Part shown: positions 22,115 to 32,573 of the stretch, one piece after another
Layout of the letters: the number at the start of each line of letters is the position of its first letter
Position numbering within the stretch: position 1 is the stretch's first letter
Assembly (NCBI GenBank): GCA_023213395.1
Contig: CM041465.1
Span: 130,393,741 to 130,457,740, forward strand
Length of the DNA: 64,000 nt
Reading direction: 5' to 3'
Origin: Cycas panzhihuaensis
Taxonomy: Eukaryota; Cycadophyta
Program-made: the position numbers and the translations under genes
Notes under the pieces: generated by a model
Told to the model about the DNA's origin: nothing
The model's database searches: none
What the model saw: only the letters and a program-made list of their open reading frames with translations

Positions 22115-22660
22115 TTGGGATGTTGTTGCATCCATGCTTTAGACTCCCAAGTCGCATCCTTTATATCTAGAGTCTTTCTTTTAGAGCATAGTTCTCTCAT
22201 CCTTGTCTCTCATTCTTCTAGAGCATAGTTCTCTCATCCTTGTCTGTAAAATCCCTCTAGGTTCAATAGTCATCTTCCCCTCTTCGTCTAATTCTAGACT
22301 TGTTGTTTGAGGAGTTATCTTCTCACCTATCTTCTTTTTCAAATAGGACACATGGAAGACGTTGTGAATTTTGCTTTATGGGTTTAGCGATATGCTACTT
22401 TCCCGATCTTTTCTCTAACTTGGTATGGTCTGTAAAACAACGGTGCTAATTTCTATTTGTTCATTTGCCATATAGATACTTGTTTATAAGGTTGAAGTCT
22501 GAGAAAGACCTAATCCCCTACTTTAAAACTCCTCTCTGTTCTTTTTGCATCCGCTTGTTGTTTCGTCCTATTCCTTGTGGTATTTAGATTATCTTTTAAT
22601 ATTTGTATTGTTCACTCTACCTACTCTTGTTGTTCACAGACTGGTTGAACCTGTGATACT
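22115..22660 (-). pseudogene. G1 integrase C-terminal part, possible chromodomain remnant
   Basis: Reading down from 22660 on the minus strand gives RSFKVGD-stop-VFLRLQPYKQ, then KLAPLFYRPYQV and GKVAYR. This is the GPF-type integrase C-terminus of gypsy elements. A charged tail follows, with EEGKMTIEPRGIL and two near copies of a short SRRMREQ-like segment. A chromodomain is expected here, but the WEP core is not clear, so that part is inference. Confidence 0.65.
22182..22245 (-). repeat. Tandem duplication in G1 pol tail (27-nt exact copies)
   Basis: The 27-nt sequence at 22182-22208 starting TAGAGCATAGTTCTCTC recurs exactly at 22219-22245 (period 37). It duplicates part of the coding tail. 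Confidence 0.9.
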
Positions 22661-22665
22661 TTTGT

Positions 22666-23200
22666 CTAGGCAAATATAGATGGGGGTTCATATCTATATA
22701 ATGCTTGGAATGGCATCATTTTAGCTGACATATGGTATGTGGTATTATACCTCCATTTTGCTAATTGGAGCCACTTATGCCATTGGTTTTGTTTGTATGA
22801 GGAGAAGTTTTGCAAGTATCCTTCCAAACACTTGTTTACTGCCTCAGTTTGCCCATCCATTTATGGGTGAAAAGTAGTACTCATATGTAATCTTCTTCTT
22901 GCCAACTTGAACAGATCTTGCCAAAAATGGCTGGTAAATTTTGGGTCTCTGACTTGCCTTTTGTCATAGTTTGCGTCTCCCTAAAGTACGCATATTTCAT
23001 AAGTTTGCCTGCTACTACAAAAATAGCATCCTTTCCTTCTGATCGTGGGAGCCTTGTAATGAAATCCATAGAAATTTCTTCCCATTTTTGGGTTGGGATA
23101 TGTATAGGTTATAACAATCTCGGTCTTTCACACATTTGCCTTTGTTACATTGACAAATGTCACATTCTGATATCCTTTTTAGGATATTTGTTTTCATTCC
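22666..23200 (-). pseudogene. G1 integrase core
   Basis: From 23197 down: ISECDICQCNKGK (zinc-binding HHCC remainder), MDFITRLPRSEGKDAIFVV (23069 down; the DFI aspartate is the first DDE residue) and a frame change. It continues as MDGQTEAVNKCLEGYLQNF (22860 down), whose DGQTE carries the catalytic glutamate. It then reads WLQLAKWRYNTTYH and PFQALYRYEPP. Several frame changes between the blocks make it inactive. Integrase would join the cDNA to the chromosome. Confidence 0.88.
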
Positions 23201-23690
23201 CTTCCAGTAGAAAGAATTCCTTATTTTTTGGTAGTTTTTGTCAATTCTTGTGCATCCTCCTGTAGATGCTGAATGAGTCTCACCTACTAAGACCTCCTTT
23301 ACTTTGGACGTTGTTGGGACAAATATCTTTTCTTTTCATAGAATCAAATCTCCATGCAAATCACACTTCGACTTCTTTTGGATCCGTTTATCTTCTAACA
23401 CTTTCTATGAGAATGGGTTGCCCTTGTATTCTATAATCAAATTCCTAAGTCCAAATAAGGGTTGCTACTGTTACTACCTTGAGAGATATTTCCCCATTGT
23501 TCTCCTCAAGTAGCCTTGACAAGGCGTCTGCTATGACATTCTCCTTTCCTTTTTTGTATTCAATACTGAAATCGAATGTCTGTAGCTTACTCACCCATTT
23601 TTGTTGTTTGTTCGATAACATTTTCTAATTTAAGAAGTATTTTAGGCTTTCGTAATCTATTCAAACTATGAATTTGTTTCCGAGTAGATA

Positions 23691-24176
23691 TTACATCCAT
23701 TGCTGAATCACATGCATAATTGCCAACATCGTTTTGTCATATATTGGTTTTAACTTCTCTCTGTTGTTCAGCTTCCTACTTTCATATGCTATCGGCCGAC
23801 CCTCTTGTATTAGAACAACTCCAATCCCAAATCCAAAAGTATTGAATTCTAAGGTAAATGGTTGAGAAGAGTCTAGTATTTCTAGAACCAGTGTTGTAAC
23901 CATTGCTCTTCGGAGGTCTTCGAAGGCTTTCTCTACTAATGGGTTCCATCTGAATGCATCCTTCTTCGCAAGATTTGTCAGTGGTGCTGCAATATGGGCG
24001 TATCCCTTAATAAACTTCAAAGGAACCCTGCTATTCCTAAAAAGCTTCTTATCCCTGTCATATTCTTTGGCATTGGCCAACTGACAACAGCTTGTGTCTT
24101 CTTCGGATCTATCTTGATTCATTCCCTGGTAATTGCATGCCCTAGATATTCCAACTCTTCTTTTGCAAAGGTGCAT
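23691..24176 (-). pseudogene. G1 RNase H
   Basis: This open stretch of 161 codons reads the gypsy connection domain, then RNase H: KFIKGYAHIAAPLTNLAKKD, FRWNPLVEKAFEDLRRAM, PFTLEFNTFGFGIGVVLIQ and RPIAYESRKLNNREK..YDKTMLAI. The catalytic first aspartate (usually TDAS) reads EFNTFG, so it is probably not active. The segment follows RT after a frame change near 24180. Confidence 0.85.
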
Positions 24177-24186
24177 TTCCTCATGT

Positions 24187-24636
24187 TCACATATAATTGG
24201 TGTTTTCCAAGATCACTAAAATTGCCCAGATATGGTCTAAGTGTTCTTCGCAAGTTTTGTTGTATATCAAGATATCATCAAAAAAGACTAGTATAAATTT
24301 CTGTAATAGTGGTTTGGGTATTGCATTCATGGTACTTTGGAATGTAGCTAGGGCATTCGTCAATCTGAACGACATAACTTTGAACTCAAACAGCCCCTCA
24401 CGGGTGCAGAAAGCTATTTTGTAAATGTTCTCTTCTTTGACACGGATGTGATAGTACCCAGATTTGAGATTGATCTTCGTGAAATATCTTGCTCCATGAA
24501 TCTCGTCAAGCAAATCGTCTATCCTAGGGATGGAATAATGATTCTTTACTACCATTTCATTTAATCCTCGATAGTCTACATACATCATGTAGGATCCATC
24601 TTTTTTGGGGTTGACCACCACTGGTGATGCAAACAA
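24187..24636 (-). pseudogene. G1 reverse transcriptase, uninterrupted 150 codons
   Basis: Clear gypsy RT: SPVVVNPKKDGSYMMYVDYR, then GLNEMVVKNHYSIPRIDDLL, DEIHGARYFTKINLKSGYYH and IRVKEENIYKIAFCTREGLF. FEFKVMSFRLTNALATFQST, LVFFDDILIYNKTCEEHL and an intact VFFDD catalytic pair follow. Fingers and palm are complete; the thumb is shifted. The frame lacks a stop over 450 bp, but flanking frames are broken, so it is listed as part of a pseudogene. Confidence 0.93.
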
Positions 24637-24660
24637 GCTTGTACTATTTGCTATTTATCC

Positions 24661-25313
24661 CTATGCTAGGAGTTCCCTTGTGATATTTTCAATCTCCTTT
24701 CTCAAGTGATAGGGGTGTTTGTATGGCCGTATGTTTACCGATGTTGCTCCTGATACCATCTCAATAGCGTGTTGATGTTCGTGTTGGGGAGGGAGCCCTT
24801 GAGGTTCCTTAAATACTAAATTGTGCTCATTTAAGATTTCTTGTACTTCGAGTGGCACATCTTCTACTGCTATTTTATAGCATGTTAATATGTACATCGA
24901 AGGATTTTCTTCAGTATTTTCTCCATCTAGTACGAGGATACCAACTATATCGGTGGTGAAGTGGGTGCTTGAAGCTTGTACTTTTGTCCTTTCTAGTAAA
25001 AGCACATGAATTGTGTCATATAGTTTGTAACTATATTCCCTAATGTTTGTAACCATTGAATGCCTAAGACTGCATCCATGCCTCCAATCAGCATCGCAAA
25101 CATGCATGTGGTTATTGAATAATCCTTGATTTGTAAATTTATGGACTTGTAATACCCTCCATATGGGGAAGTTTTTCCATTTACAATGGACACTTGGAAT
25201 GTATTTAATGGTTGGATTGCGAATCCCAACTTCTTCGCTATGGCTCGGTTGATAAAGTTATGGCTACCACCACTATCTACTAGAATTGCCACCAAAGCTC
25301 CTTTATCATCCAT
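24661..25313 (-). pseudogene. G1 aspartic protease and linker to RT
   Basis: The protease runs from 25313: ALVAILVDSGGSHNFINRAI carries the active DSG (consensus DSGATHNFI, A to G here), then VNGKTSPYGG and GGMDAVLGIQWLQTLG, the second structural motif. After a frame change (25000-25100) the linker reads EILNEHNLVFKEPQGLPPQ and HAIEMVSGA..IRPYKHPYHL, the standard lead-in to gypsy RT. Inactive because of the frame change. Confidence 0.9.
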
Positions 25314-25479
25314 TGGAACCTAAGGGTTTGAGGCGTAACTTGCTGCCTTATAATGGCTTGTAAGGAAATTCGCACGTTCTCAATATCCACTTCCAAAAGT
25401 TGGTCTACTTCGACTTCTTCTTTTGGAGTTTGCTCAATCTCTTCTTCTTCTGGGATTTCTCCATCTTTGTTGCTAATTA

Positions 25480-26590
25480 TGAACACCCTTTTTACTAGGC
25501 ACTAGTGTTCTCGATTCCATTTTCCCCCCCACTTGAAGCATGTCCCCTTTTCGAGATGTTCATCTCTTGATATTCTATTCATATCACTTGAATTTCGTAC
25601 TACTAATTGTGGGTACACGTTTGTACTTGACTTTATCCAATTTGGGTTTGACCCTTAGTACCGATATGTATATGGCTCATATCTGTGCGTAAGTTTTGGT
25701 TGACTCTCCTTGAATTCTGCTTCGATGTTTTTGGCCAATTTAATCACGTGTTGAATATTTATTGGACTCATGGACTTGATGCAGAACCTAATTGGTCCCT
25801 TTAAGCCACTGATGTAAGTTTCCATGAGACATTTTGCCGGTATTCTCTTTGAAACAAGATATGGAAGTCCCTGAAATTGCTCTGTGTATTTTTGTATTGA
25901 TCCTATTTGTTATAGTTGCATTAGTTGGGCAAAGTAGTCTATGTTCCATGAGTCTTCGTACTGATTAATCAAGCCTCTTTACAAATAGTCCCAAGATCCT
26001 TGGACCCTTGCATTGATCTTCTTCAAAACCATTGTAATGCTCTTCCATATAAGTGAAGTGTTGTTGTTTAGATCTTATCCTTGTCGTCTAATCCATAAAC
26101 CTTGAAATATGTCTCTGTCTATAGTAACCAGCTTTTGATATCCCTTCATCTATCTAGATCAAACTTTTCCAATGAAAGTATAGTTGCTCTGAGTCCATGA
26201 TCTGTCTATGTGTTTTTTGGTCCTCTTCTCTCAAATGTTATCCCTTTGTATTTGTTGGGATTTTCTTTGTTGGTCGGTTCATCCAGGGTGTCATATTTCC
26301 CTAACATCTTTATGCCCAATGAAGCTCCTTCTTCCATGGTTATCCCAGATCTACAAAACTGAGTCTCTTTGAAGGTTTTTATCCACCCTCTTATTTGCTC
26401 TGCAAGACTTTTTATGTTGTTGTTCAATTCATCTAGCTTCTTATATGTCCCCTCAGTCTAATTTGGGGCCTAATTCACCATCTTGTTGGTGAGGCTTTTT
26501 TTCAACCTAGGTTTCGTCTCTTGGGGGTGGCGAGGGGGGGTGAATTTGATTACTGATTTTTATCTCTTCCCTTTGAATTCCTGCTTCGAA
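25480..26590 (-). pseudogene. G1 gag, heavily degraded
   Basis: The minus strand between primer site and protease holds Gag remnants with many stops. A damaged zinc knuckle lies near 25511-25550 (CFKWGGKWNREH, with the second Cys read as Trp). A charged stretch EEEEIEQTPKEEVEVDQLLE follows at about 25450. A basic/hydrophobic Gag-like block lies at 26206-26427. Start codon uncertain. Confidence 0.7.
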
Positions 26591-26596
26591 ACGAAG

Positions 26597-27093
26597 CTCT
26601 GATACTGCTTGTAGTAACAAGATTCCCTTGGATTCGAATTATCTATTGGAAAGGACTCTGAATAAAAATAATACATAACAAGTGATAACAAAATATGATA
26701 ACAATACAACAATAAATGAATGAGAAAGGGGGTTGCCTAAGTCGCTAAGTAAACGAGGAATGAATGAGCAAAATATCACCAAATATAGGGTAATGAAATC
26801 TTAGTTAAGCACAATATAGGAGTCGAGATAATGCTCCCTCTTCGAGGCGAGGTAGCCTCCAAATACTGTTGCCTAAAGAGTCAAAGTACTACTGCCTTAA
26901 AGTCTGAAAATATCTTGCCAAACCAACATTAGCTTGGTTGGGAATCAAGCCCTTGGGTCTCTTATATAGTTGGATTCTGCCTCCATATATAGATCAGCCA
27001 AGACAGGGTGAAATACTGGCTTGAATAACACATTTAAGTCGGCTAGAATAATGCTTCTAAGTTGGCCAAGACTAAGTAATTTGGTTTACAACA
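26597..27093 (-). repeat. G1 5' LTR (26611-27093) and primer site
   Basis: The 483-bp LTR has ends TGTAGTAAC and TTTACAACA. On the minus strand it is followed by AGCAGTATCAGAGC (26597-26610), an initiator-Met-type primer site with a 3-nt offset. It is flanked at 27094-27098 by AGCTC, the target duplication. Confidence 0.9.
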
Positions 27094-27098
27094 AGCTC

Positions 27099-27358
27099 CT
27101 CTTAATGATCAGAATGAACACACCTCCAAGTCTTGGACCTTTCTTAAGTTCTCAAGTGGTGTGTGTACATATTTATATCAATATTCATCTCATGAGTAGC
27201 CTATCATGTTTCTTGAGCCTTTACATCATCCAAGAGGATTTTTACATGGACATGTGTGCATCTCACATATCTCAATGTATGTGAATGGTGGGATTGTGTA
27301 TGTGTTCATTACACTAACATTAAACATTACATATGTGATTAAATCACATATTCCAACA
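27099..27358 (-). repeat. C3 3' LTR, right fragment (true 5' start of LTR)
   Basis: On the minus strand it begins TGTTGGAATATGTG at 27358 and runs to 27099, where G1 interrupts it. It aligns with 43737-43996. The interrupted LTR totals about 511 bp. Confidence 0.9.
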
Positions 27359-27379
27359 TTCCCCCTTAATGTTTAATGT
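27317..27379 (-). promoter_or_regulatory. C3 polypurine tract with bracketing stem and inner palindrome
   Basis: On the minus strand ACATTAAACATTA (27379-27367) precedes AGGGGGAA and the LTR start. TAATGTTTAATGT (27329-27317) in U3 pairs perfectly over 13 bp. The loop holds a second perfect palindrome, ATATGTGATT / AATCACATAT (27331-27351, one-base centre), within U3. Confidence 0.85.
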
Positions 27380-28503
27380 CTTTAAATTTTTGTCTTCAAG
27401 TCTTCATCCCTTGGTCTTCAACCTATATGTTGAATCCTGTATCTTGTATTTGTATCTATGTCATGTTGCATCACTTGTAACCTATAATCTATCATATCAT
27501 CTATATCTGTCATTTATCATGCTTGTCTCCTACAAGCATTAACCTGCATAAAACCTGTAATCATCAACCTGTATCAACCTATTTGTAGTAAACCTATAGT
27601 CATCTGTGTACCTTAGTGACTAACTATGAACAACCAACCTGTAAATATGAACCCTTGTTATTCACCATTATATGAAATGTTTTCCTAAACATTTTCATAT
27701 CTTCACTTGTAAAGCTACTTTCAAACATCATCAATCAATCAACCAATCATCAAATTAACAAACAAACAAATTGATTTTTAAGTCCATATAAAACAATAAC
27801 CATCTACTAAAATACATAGATAACCACTCTGGGTAATTGTTTTAGATACATGGTTTATCAGCTTTCAAATTGCTTGTACAAGAGTAGCATAATCTCGCCT
27901 CTTGCGTACAAGCTAGAACAACACAATCGAGTGTGTTGTGCAAGAGTAGCTTGTCAAATCTTTACTTGCCTCTTGCGAACAATATTTATTTTGTATGCTT
28001 CCTTACTTGCACATTTTTGCAGCTTTCTTTTGGCATCCATTTATCACTTCATCGACAAATCACTCACCCAAAACAACTAACTCTGAGAACAAGTCAAACT
28101 ATTTGGCCAAGACAAGTTAGATGTAGTAAGGTAGCATTAACAATGTATTTCCATACCTCTTGTCATACATGGCTAGTTAGATTTTTCACTAACAAACACT
28201 TATCATCTTTTATCTTTCAGCTAGACAACCTCAACAGATCAATATTAGTTGGATAACGTCAACAACTAATTTGGTATGCCAATTAATAAATGTATGAGAT
28301 TTTTCTTTGTCTCATTAACAAGTGTAATAGTCTCATGTCCTTATCTCTCCATCATCAAAAACAAACTGAGCCCTTTATGAAATATCATGTGGTGTCATTT
28401 TGATCAAACAGCTGTCATTCATTCATCAAAAGCTATTCAAATATATCATTTGACCAGTGACGTGCACTTCACTAAGCTAAATGTAATTTTCCAAGGGGGA
28501 GTT
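27380..28503 (-). other. C3 interior next to its 3' LTR, no coding sequence seen
   Basis: This is 1.1 kb of AT-rich sequence between C3's polypurine tract and the LTR of C6. Short ORFs here show no retrotransposon or host domain on either strand. It ends CCAAGGGGGAGTT directly before C6. Confidence 0.55.
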
Positions 28504-28818
28504 TGTGAGATTCAAGGATCAAATATGGAACTAATAAGCAACACTCAACAATGGCAATCCAATCATCAAAAGGACACAAGAGATACTAGGTAGAATTATT
28601 CTACCTTTGAAAAATTTTCATTCATTCAGAATGATCTCTCTCACTCTCTCTCTCTCTCTCCATCCAATCATCACATATTGTATACATTAATATATACATT
28701 GGTTTAGTTACGGTCCCAACAAGATATGTAACTGACTAACATTCATTATCACCCTATGAAGGACACTAATAACTCCTCATTAAGGACTCGCCTATCCAAT
28801 ATGACCATTAATCTAACA
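28504..28818 (-). repeat. C6 3' LTR (315 bp)
   Basis: On the minus strand it starts TGTTAGATTAATGG (28818) directly after the end of C6 RNase H and a weak purine tract, and ends TCTCACA (28504). It contains a CT/GA microsatellite (28639-28663), a TATA-like TATATTAATGTATA, and GGTAGAATAATTCTACC, a short palindrome. It is related to the C10 LTR (58931). The arms TTAATGCTTATAT (28826-28838) and ATATGACCATTAA (28799-28811) give a decayed 11 of 13 stem around the tract. Confidence 0.75.
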
Positions 28819-28849
28819 CATCCTTTTAATGCTTATATCATGGGTTTTA

Positions 28850-29560
28850 ATAGCAATACAAAATCTAAATTTATCAAACTTATCCTTGGATAGAGATGTG
28901 GTAAATATATCAACAATCTACTCCTCTATTGGTCGGTATAGAATATCAATGTCTTCATTTTGGATCTGTTCCCTGATAAAATGATGATGTATCTCAATGT
29001 GTTTGGTGCATGCATGGAATACCAGATTCTTGGCAATCTTCAAGGTACTTTGATTGTCACAGTACATAGTAGTTGCCTCTTCCTGATGTAGTCCCAAATC
29101 ACCAAGCAAGTAGTTGCAACTGCAGTTTTATACTCTGCCTCAGTAGATGATAAAGCAAGATTAGGTTGTTTCTTACTACTCCAAGTGACAACAATAGAAC
29201 CCAAACTAAAGCAATAACCTGAAGTGGAACTTTTGCTATCTTCATAGCCAACCCAATCATAATCTGAATATCCTATTAGCTTAAAATTATCATTTTGGCT
29301 AAACTTCAATCCAAATTGTAGTGTTCTCTGCAAATATCTCAGGATCCTCTTTGCAACTTTCCAATGGCTCTAGTTTGGTTCAGCCATGAAACTTGGCACC
29401 ATATTGACTGCAGTAGAGATATCTGACCTAGTAGTACTTAAGTAAATTAAACTACCAGCTAGCTGTCCGAACAATGTGCCATCAACTCACTCATCATCAT
29501 CATCTAGAGCTGTTAGCTTTAAACTTGTTTCCATAGGGGTATTAATAAGTTTACAATCCT
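28850..29560 (-). pseudogene. C6 RT end and RNase H
   Basis: From 29560 down: QLAGSLIYLSTTRSDIS, KRILRYLQRTLQFGLKFSQN and SDYDWVGYEDSKSSTSGYCF. Then come SKKQPNLALSSTEAEYKTAV and, after a frame change, CDNQSTLKIAKNLVFHAC and TKHIEIHHHFIREQIQNED. The tail SKDKFDKFRFCIAI ends just before the LTR. Several stops. Confidence 0.9.
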
Positions 29561-29569
29561 CCATTATGA

Positions 29570-30480
29570 ATTTCTTTAGAATTTCCCATGCATACTTAGC
29601 CTATGAAATAAAGGTTTCTCTAGGCTTTTGCCACACTTTCACTCCCAAAAAATAGTAGAGGAATCCAAGATCTATCATTTCAAATGTCTCTTTGAGATCA
29701 TTTTTCAATCTTTCAACCTTTGAGGTGTTGTTCCTTGTGATTACTAGATCATCTACATATAGTACCACAAACATAACTGAACTTCCTTGAACTTTAATGT
29801 ATAGGTTTGGATCTGTAAGTGATCTCTCAAACCCATTGTTTAGGAAATATTGATTGATCTTGGAATACCAAGCTCTTGGAGCTTGTTTAAGACTAAATAA
29901 AGCCTTCTTCAAGTGACATACTAAGTGCTCTTTGCCTTCAACAACATAGCTCGATGGCTGCTCCATATAGACCTCTTCTACAAGATCTCCATTGAGGAAA
30001 GTGCTCTTGACATCAAGTTGGTGTAACTGCCATTTGAACTGAGCAACTATTGCTAGTATCAGTCTAATTGTTACCATCTTTGCCACTAGAGCAACTGTCT
30101 CCTAGTAATCAATACCTTCTGTTTCCTTGAACCCTTTGGCTACCAATCTGGCCTTATTTTTATCAATTGTGCTATCTGATTTAAACTTGGCCTTGTAGAC
30201 CCATTTACATCTAATTGCCTATTTGCCTAGTGGTAATCCAAACAAATCCCAAGTTTCATTTTGTTCGATGACATGGATTTCAACATTCATTGCTATCTTC
30301 CACTTCTATTGTTGGTTGGCTTCTTCAAAACTTGAAGGTTTATCAACATCTAATGCATCTGCCATCAAAGAAAAATTAACTGCATCTAGTCTCATCTTTG
30401 ATTTGTGTTTGCCCTCTGTCTCGAGTAACTAAGCTTTAGTCATCGTTCTCAAATACCATTTAGGAAACTTTTTAATAGGT
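29570..30480 (-). pseudogene. C6 reverse transcriptase
   Basis: The open stretch 30086-29601 (161 codons) reads HQLDVKSTFLNGDLVEEVYM, KKALFSLKQAPRAWYSKINQ, VVLYVDDLVITRN (catalytic YVDD) and DLGFLYYFLGVKVWQK. Upstream are CKWVYKAKFKSDS, KARLVAKGFKETEGIDY-stop and VAKM. In-frame stops at about 30103, 30216 and 29600. Closest in this window to C10, which has lost this region. Confidence 0.92.
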
Positions 30481-30636
30481 GGAGCAACCTTAGGTTCTAT
30501 TTGTGTTTCGTGAGCATGTTCAAATTTCCTCCTTTTTGTGTTCTGTTCTAGGCTCGATAAATTATTGTCTCGAAGAATTCGTATTAGGTTGTTCCTTGAT
30601 CTGGTTCCCTTTGTCTTGCCAAATCTTCAGAGTATC

Positions 30637-31397
30637 TTATTCCTGAATTTGTTCTGAAGCTTGTTCTTCTTCAAAGATAACATCCTGAGTAGTATGCACC
30701 TTTTTAGATGTCAATTCATACATCCTGTAGGCTTTTCTTTCCTCACTGTAGCCAACAAGAATACACTTGGAATTTTTATCATCAAACTTTTGATGTTTCT
30801 CTTTTGGAACATGGATATATGTAGTGCTTCCAAAGATTCTAAGATGACTAATTGTCAGCTTACGATCAAACCATGCTTCTTCAAGTGTTTTATTCCTTAC
30901 AACTTTAGTAATGCTCCTATTTGTCAACTAAGTTGTTGTACATATTGCTCCTGCCCAAAAGATTTCTGAAAGATTCTTGGCTTTCATCATCAACTTAGCC
31001 TTGTCAACCAACGTTCTATTCATTCTCTCAGCAATTTCATTCTGCTGAGGAGTATATGTAGTCGTTAACTGTTTCTTTCTGCCATGATTTTTGCAAAACT
31101 AGGCAAATTCTTTGGAAGTATACTCTTCCCCATTATCTAATCTCAGTATTTTGATTCTTTGTCCACTTTCGCTTTGAATTCCTTAAATATGTCAAATGTC
31201 TGAGACTTTTCTTTCAGTGGATAAACCCAGAATTTTCTTGGAAAGTCATTAATTAAAGTTAGAAAATACCTTGTTCCTCCAAACAAAGTGGTTGGCATAG
31301 GAGCACAAATATTAGAGTAAATTAGGCTCAATTTGTTAGTCACTCTCCAAGCCTTTTGTTGTGGAATAAAATGATGAAAACAACCAGAAATAGTCAA
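30637..31397 (-). pseudogene. C6 integrase
   Basis: From 31397 down: KAWRVTNKLSLIYSN, TRYFLTLINDFPRKFWVYPL (first D replaced: INDF), ILRLDNGEEYTSKEF, TYTPQQNEIAERMNRTLVDK (catalytic E present) and LEEAWFDRKLTISHLRIFGS. Then KCILVGYSEERKAYRMYEL and the end FEEEQASEQ. Stops near 31088 and 30930. The 5' part (zinc finger, protease, gag) is cut at about 31380, where G2 begins. A possible continuation beyond C7 at 42150 is weak. Confidence 0.88.
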
Positions 31398-32400
31398 AAT
31401 GGGCCCAAAAGCAGCTAGAATGGCTCAAAACCAACCTGAAATGGGCCCAGAACGGCCATAATGGCTCAGAAATGACCAGAAATGGACCTAGAACAGCCAG
31501 AATGGTCCCAAAAATGACTAGAATGAACCCAAGAACAGTACTAGGTACCCAATATAGGGTACATACCTCTCGGGTATGCTAATAGACAAGAACATACCAG
31601 AACGGTATGCATGACAAGAATGGACTCAAATGCGCATAGAATTGATGATGTCAATGAGAAGAAATGTACATACAGACATACAAATAGAAAAGACATTGAT
31701 TACTAGTGATAATTATGTATTAAGTGAAAAGGCGCATGTGTTCTGAAAATGAATGGTTATGACCACGGGTCATAACCATTCACCCAAAGGCACCAAAATA
31801 GGTATTTAATGGTACTTTTCTCACCATTCCAGCGATGAGAGCTGAGCCAATGAGTCTTGTGATACATTCTCAAGGATTAGAGTCGAGCATTCATTCTATG
31901 ATACATTCCCATGGTAAGGATACTAGCCAAGCAATACAAATATATGATTCAGCAAATGCATTCCATGTTGCATTCCCTTTTGGAATGTATGTAATAGTGC
32001 ATTGTGTATATTGTTGGAACGTATGCAGGATACATTCCAAAACTAAATGTATTAGTGTTATTACTTAATAAAGTGAAAAGTTACGTTGAATATTGTGTAC
32101 TATACATATTGCAATACTTATATGACGAATGTATGATGATTGGTGTACTACTGTGATTAATTAATATTGGTGATGTTATGAACCAATGATGACTTTGTGA
32201 TGATTTATTCCTATAATACTATGTACAAAGTATAATAATTAATGGAAACATAAGTATGTTGACTATATCCTAAGCTAGACTACCAACTAGTGATCTCTTG
32301 ACAAGTGCATATCTCACAAGTGTAGTGAAATTCTAAGTCGACATTGGTCCCGTTGCCTACATCCACAGAGGAGGGGCTAGGCCAGGAGTTTCACAAGAGG
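31381..32400 (+). repeat. G2 5' LTR-like block
   Basis: It shares blocks in the same order with the reverse complement of L2: AATGAGTCTTGTGATACATT, ATTAAGTGAAAAGG, CATAACCATTC.CCCAAA and TAGTGATC.CTTGACAA. The end is not sharp: TTGGTCCCGTTGCC at 32344-32357 resembles the common gypsy primer-site context TTGGCGCCGTTGCC, suggesting an end near 32343. No terminal TG is certain. Confidence 0.6.
31401..31537 (+). repeat. Degenerate 41-bp tandem repeat in G2 LTR
   Basis: Units start at 31401, 31443, 31484 and 31524 (GGGCCCAAAAG, GGGCCCAGAACGG, GGACCTAGAACAG, GAACCCAAGAACAG). Each carries the pattern CCNAGAACGGCCAGAATGG.. with period 40-42. About 3.3 copies. The last unit is also present in the right-hand copy at 33766. 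Confidence 0.85.
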
Positions 32401-32573
32401 AGTATGTTCAAAGGACAAGGAACCCAGGCTATCATCATGATGACAGGCTATAACTAAGCCTCTGATAGCCAGGGGTCCTTCCAATGCCACCTAAGAGGCC
32501 TTCGAAGGTAGGAGAGCCACAAAAGGGTACTTCACCTAAGGGAAAGAAATCAAGCAAACAAGGGGCACTATGA

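Larger units (their letters stand above)
10192..27093 (-). mobile_element. G1: Ty3/gypsy element (minus strand), inserted in C3's LTR
   Basis: The order on the minus strand is LTR 26611-27093, primer site, gag, protease, RT, RNase H, integrase, then the 3' LTR (21602-22069, with 6 bp at 10192-10197). RT before integrase defines gypsy. The target duplication AGCTC is perfect (10187-10191, 27094-27098). C4 (10198-21601) sits 6 bp inside its outer edge. The RT keeps about 150 codons without a stop, the best-preserved pol segment in the window. Confidence 0.9.

Noticed and set aside
23994-24296. Plus-strand 100-codon frame over the G1 RT/RNase H region
   Set aside because: Shadow of the clearly coding minus strand; no domain of its own. 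The same holds for 22918-23265.
28492-28520. CCAAGGGGGAGTT followed by TGTGAG, looking like a plus-strand tract and LTR start
   Set aside because: RNase H of C6 ends on the minus strand directly at the other side of this LTR, and no primer site follows 28818 on the plus strand, so the LTR is minus-strand.
28639-28663. CT-rich microsatellite as a regulatory GAGA element
   Set aside because: It is a simple repeat inside the C6 LTR; nothing else supports a binding role.
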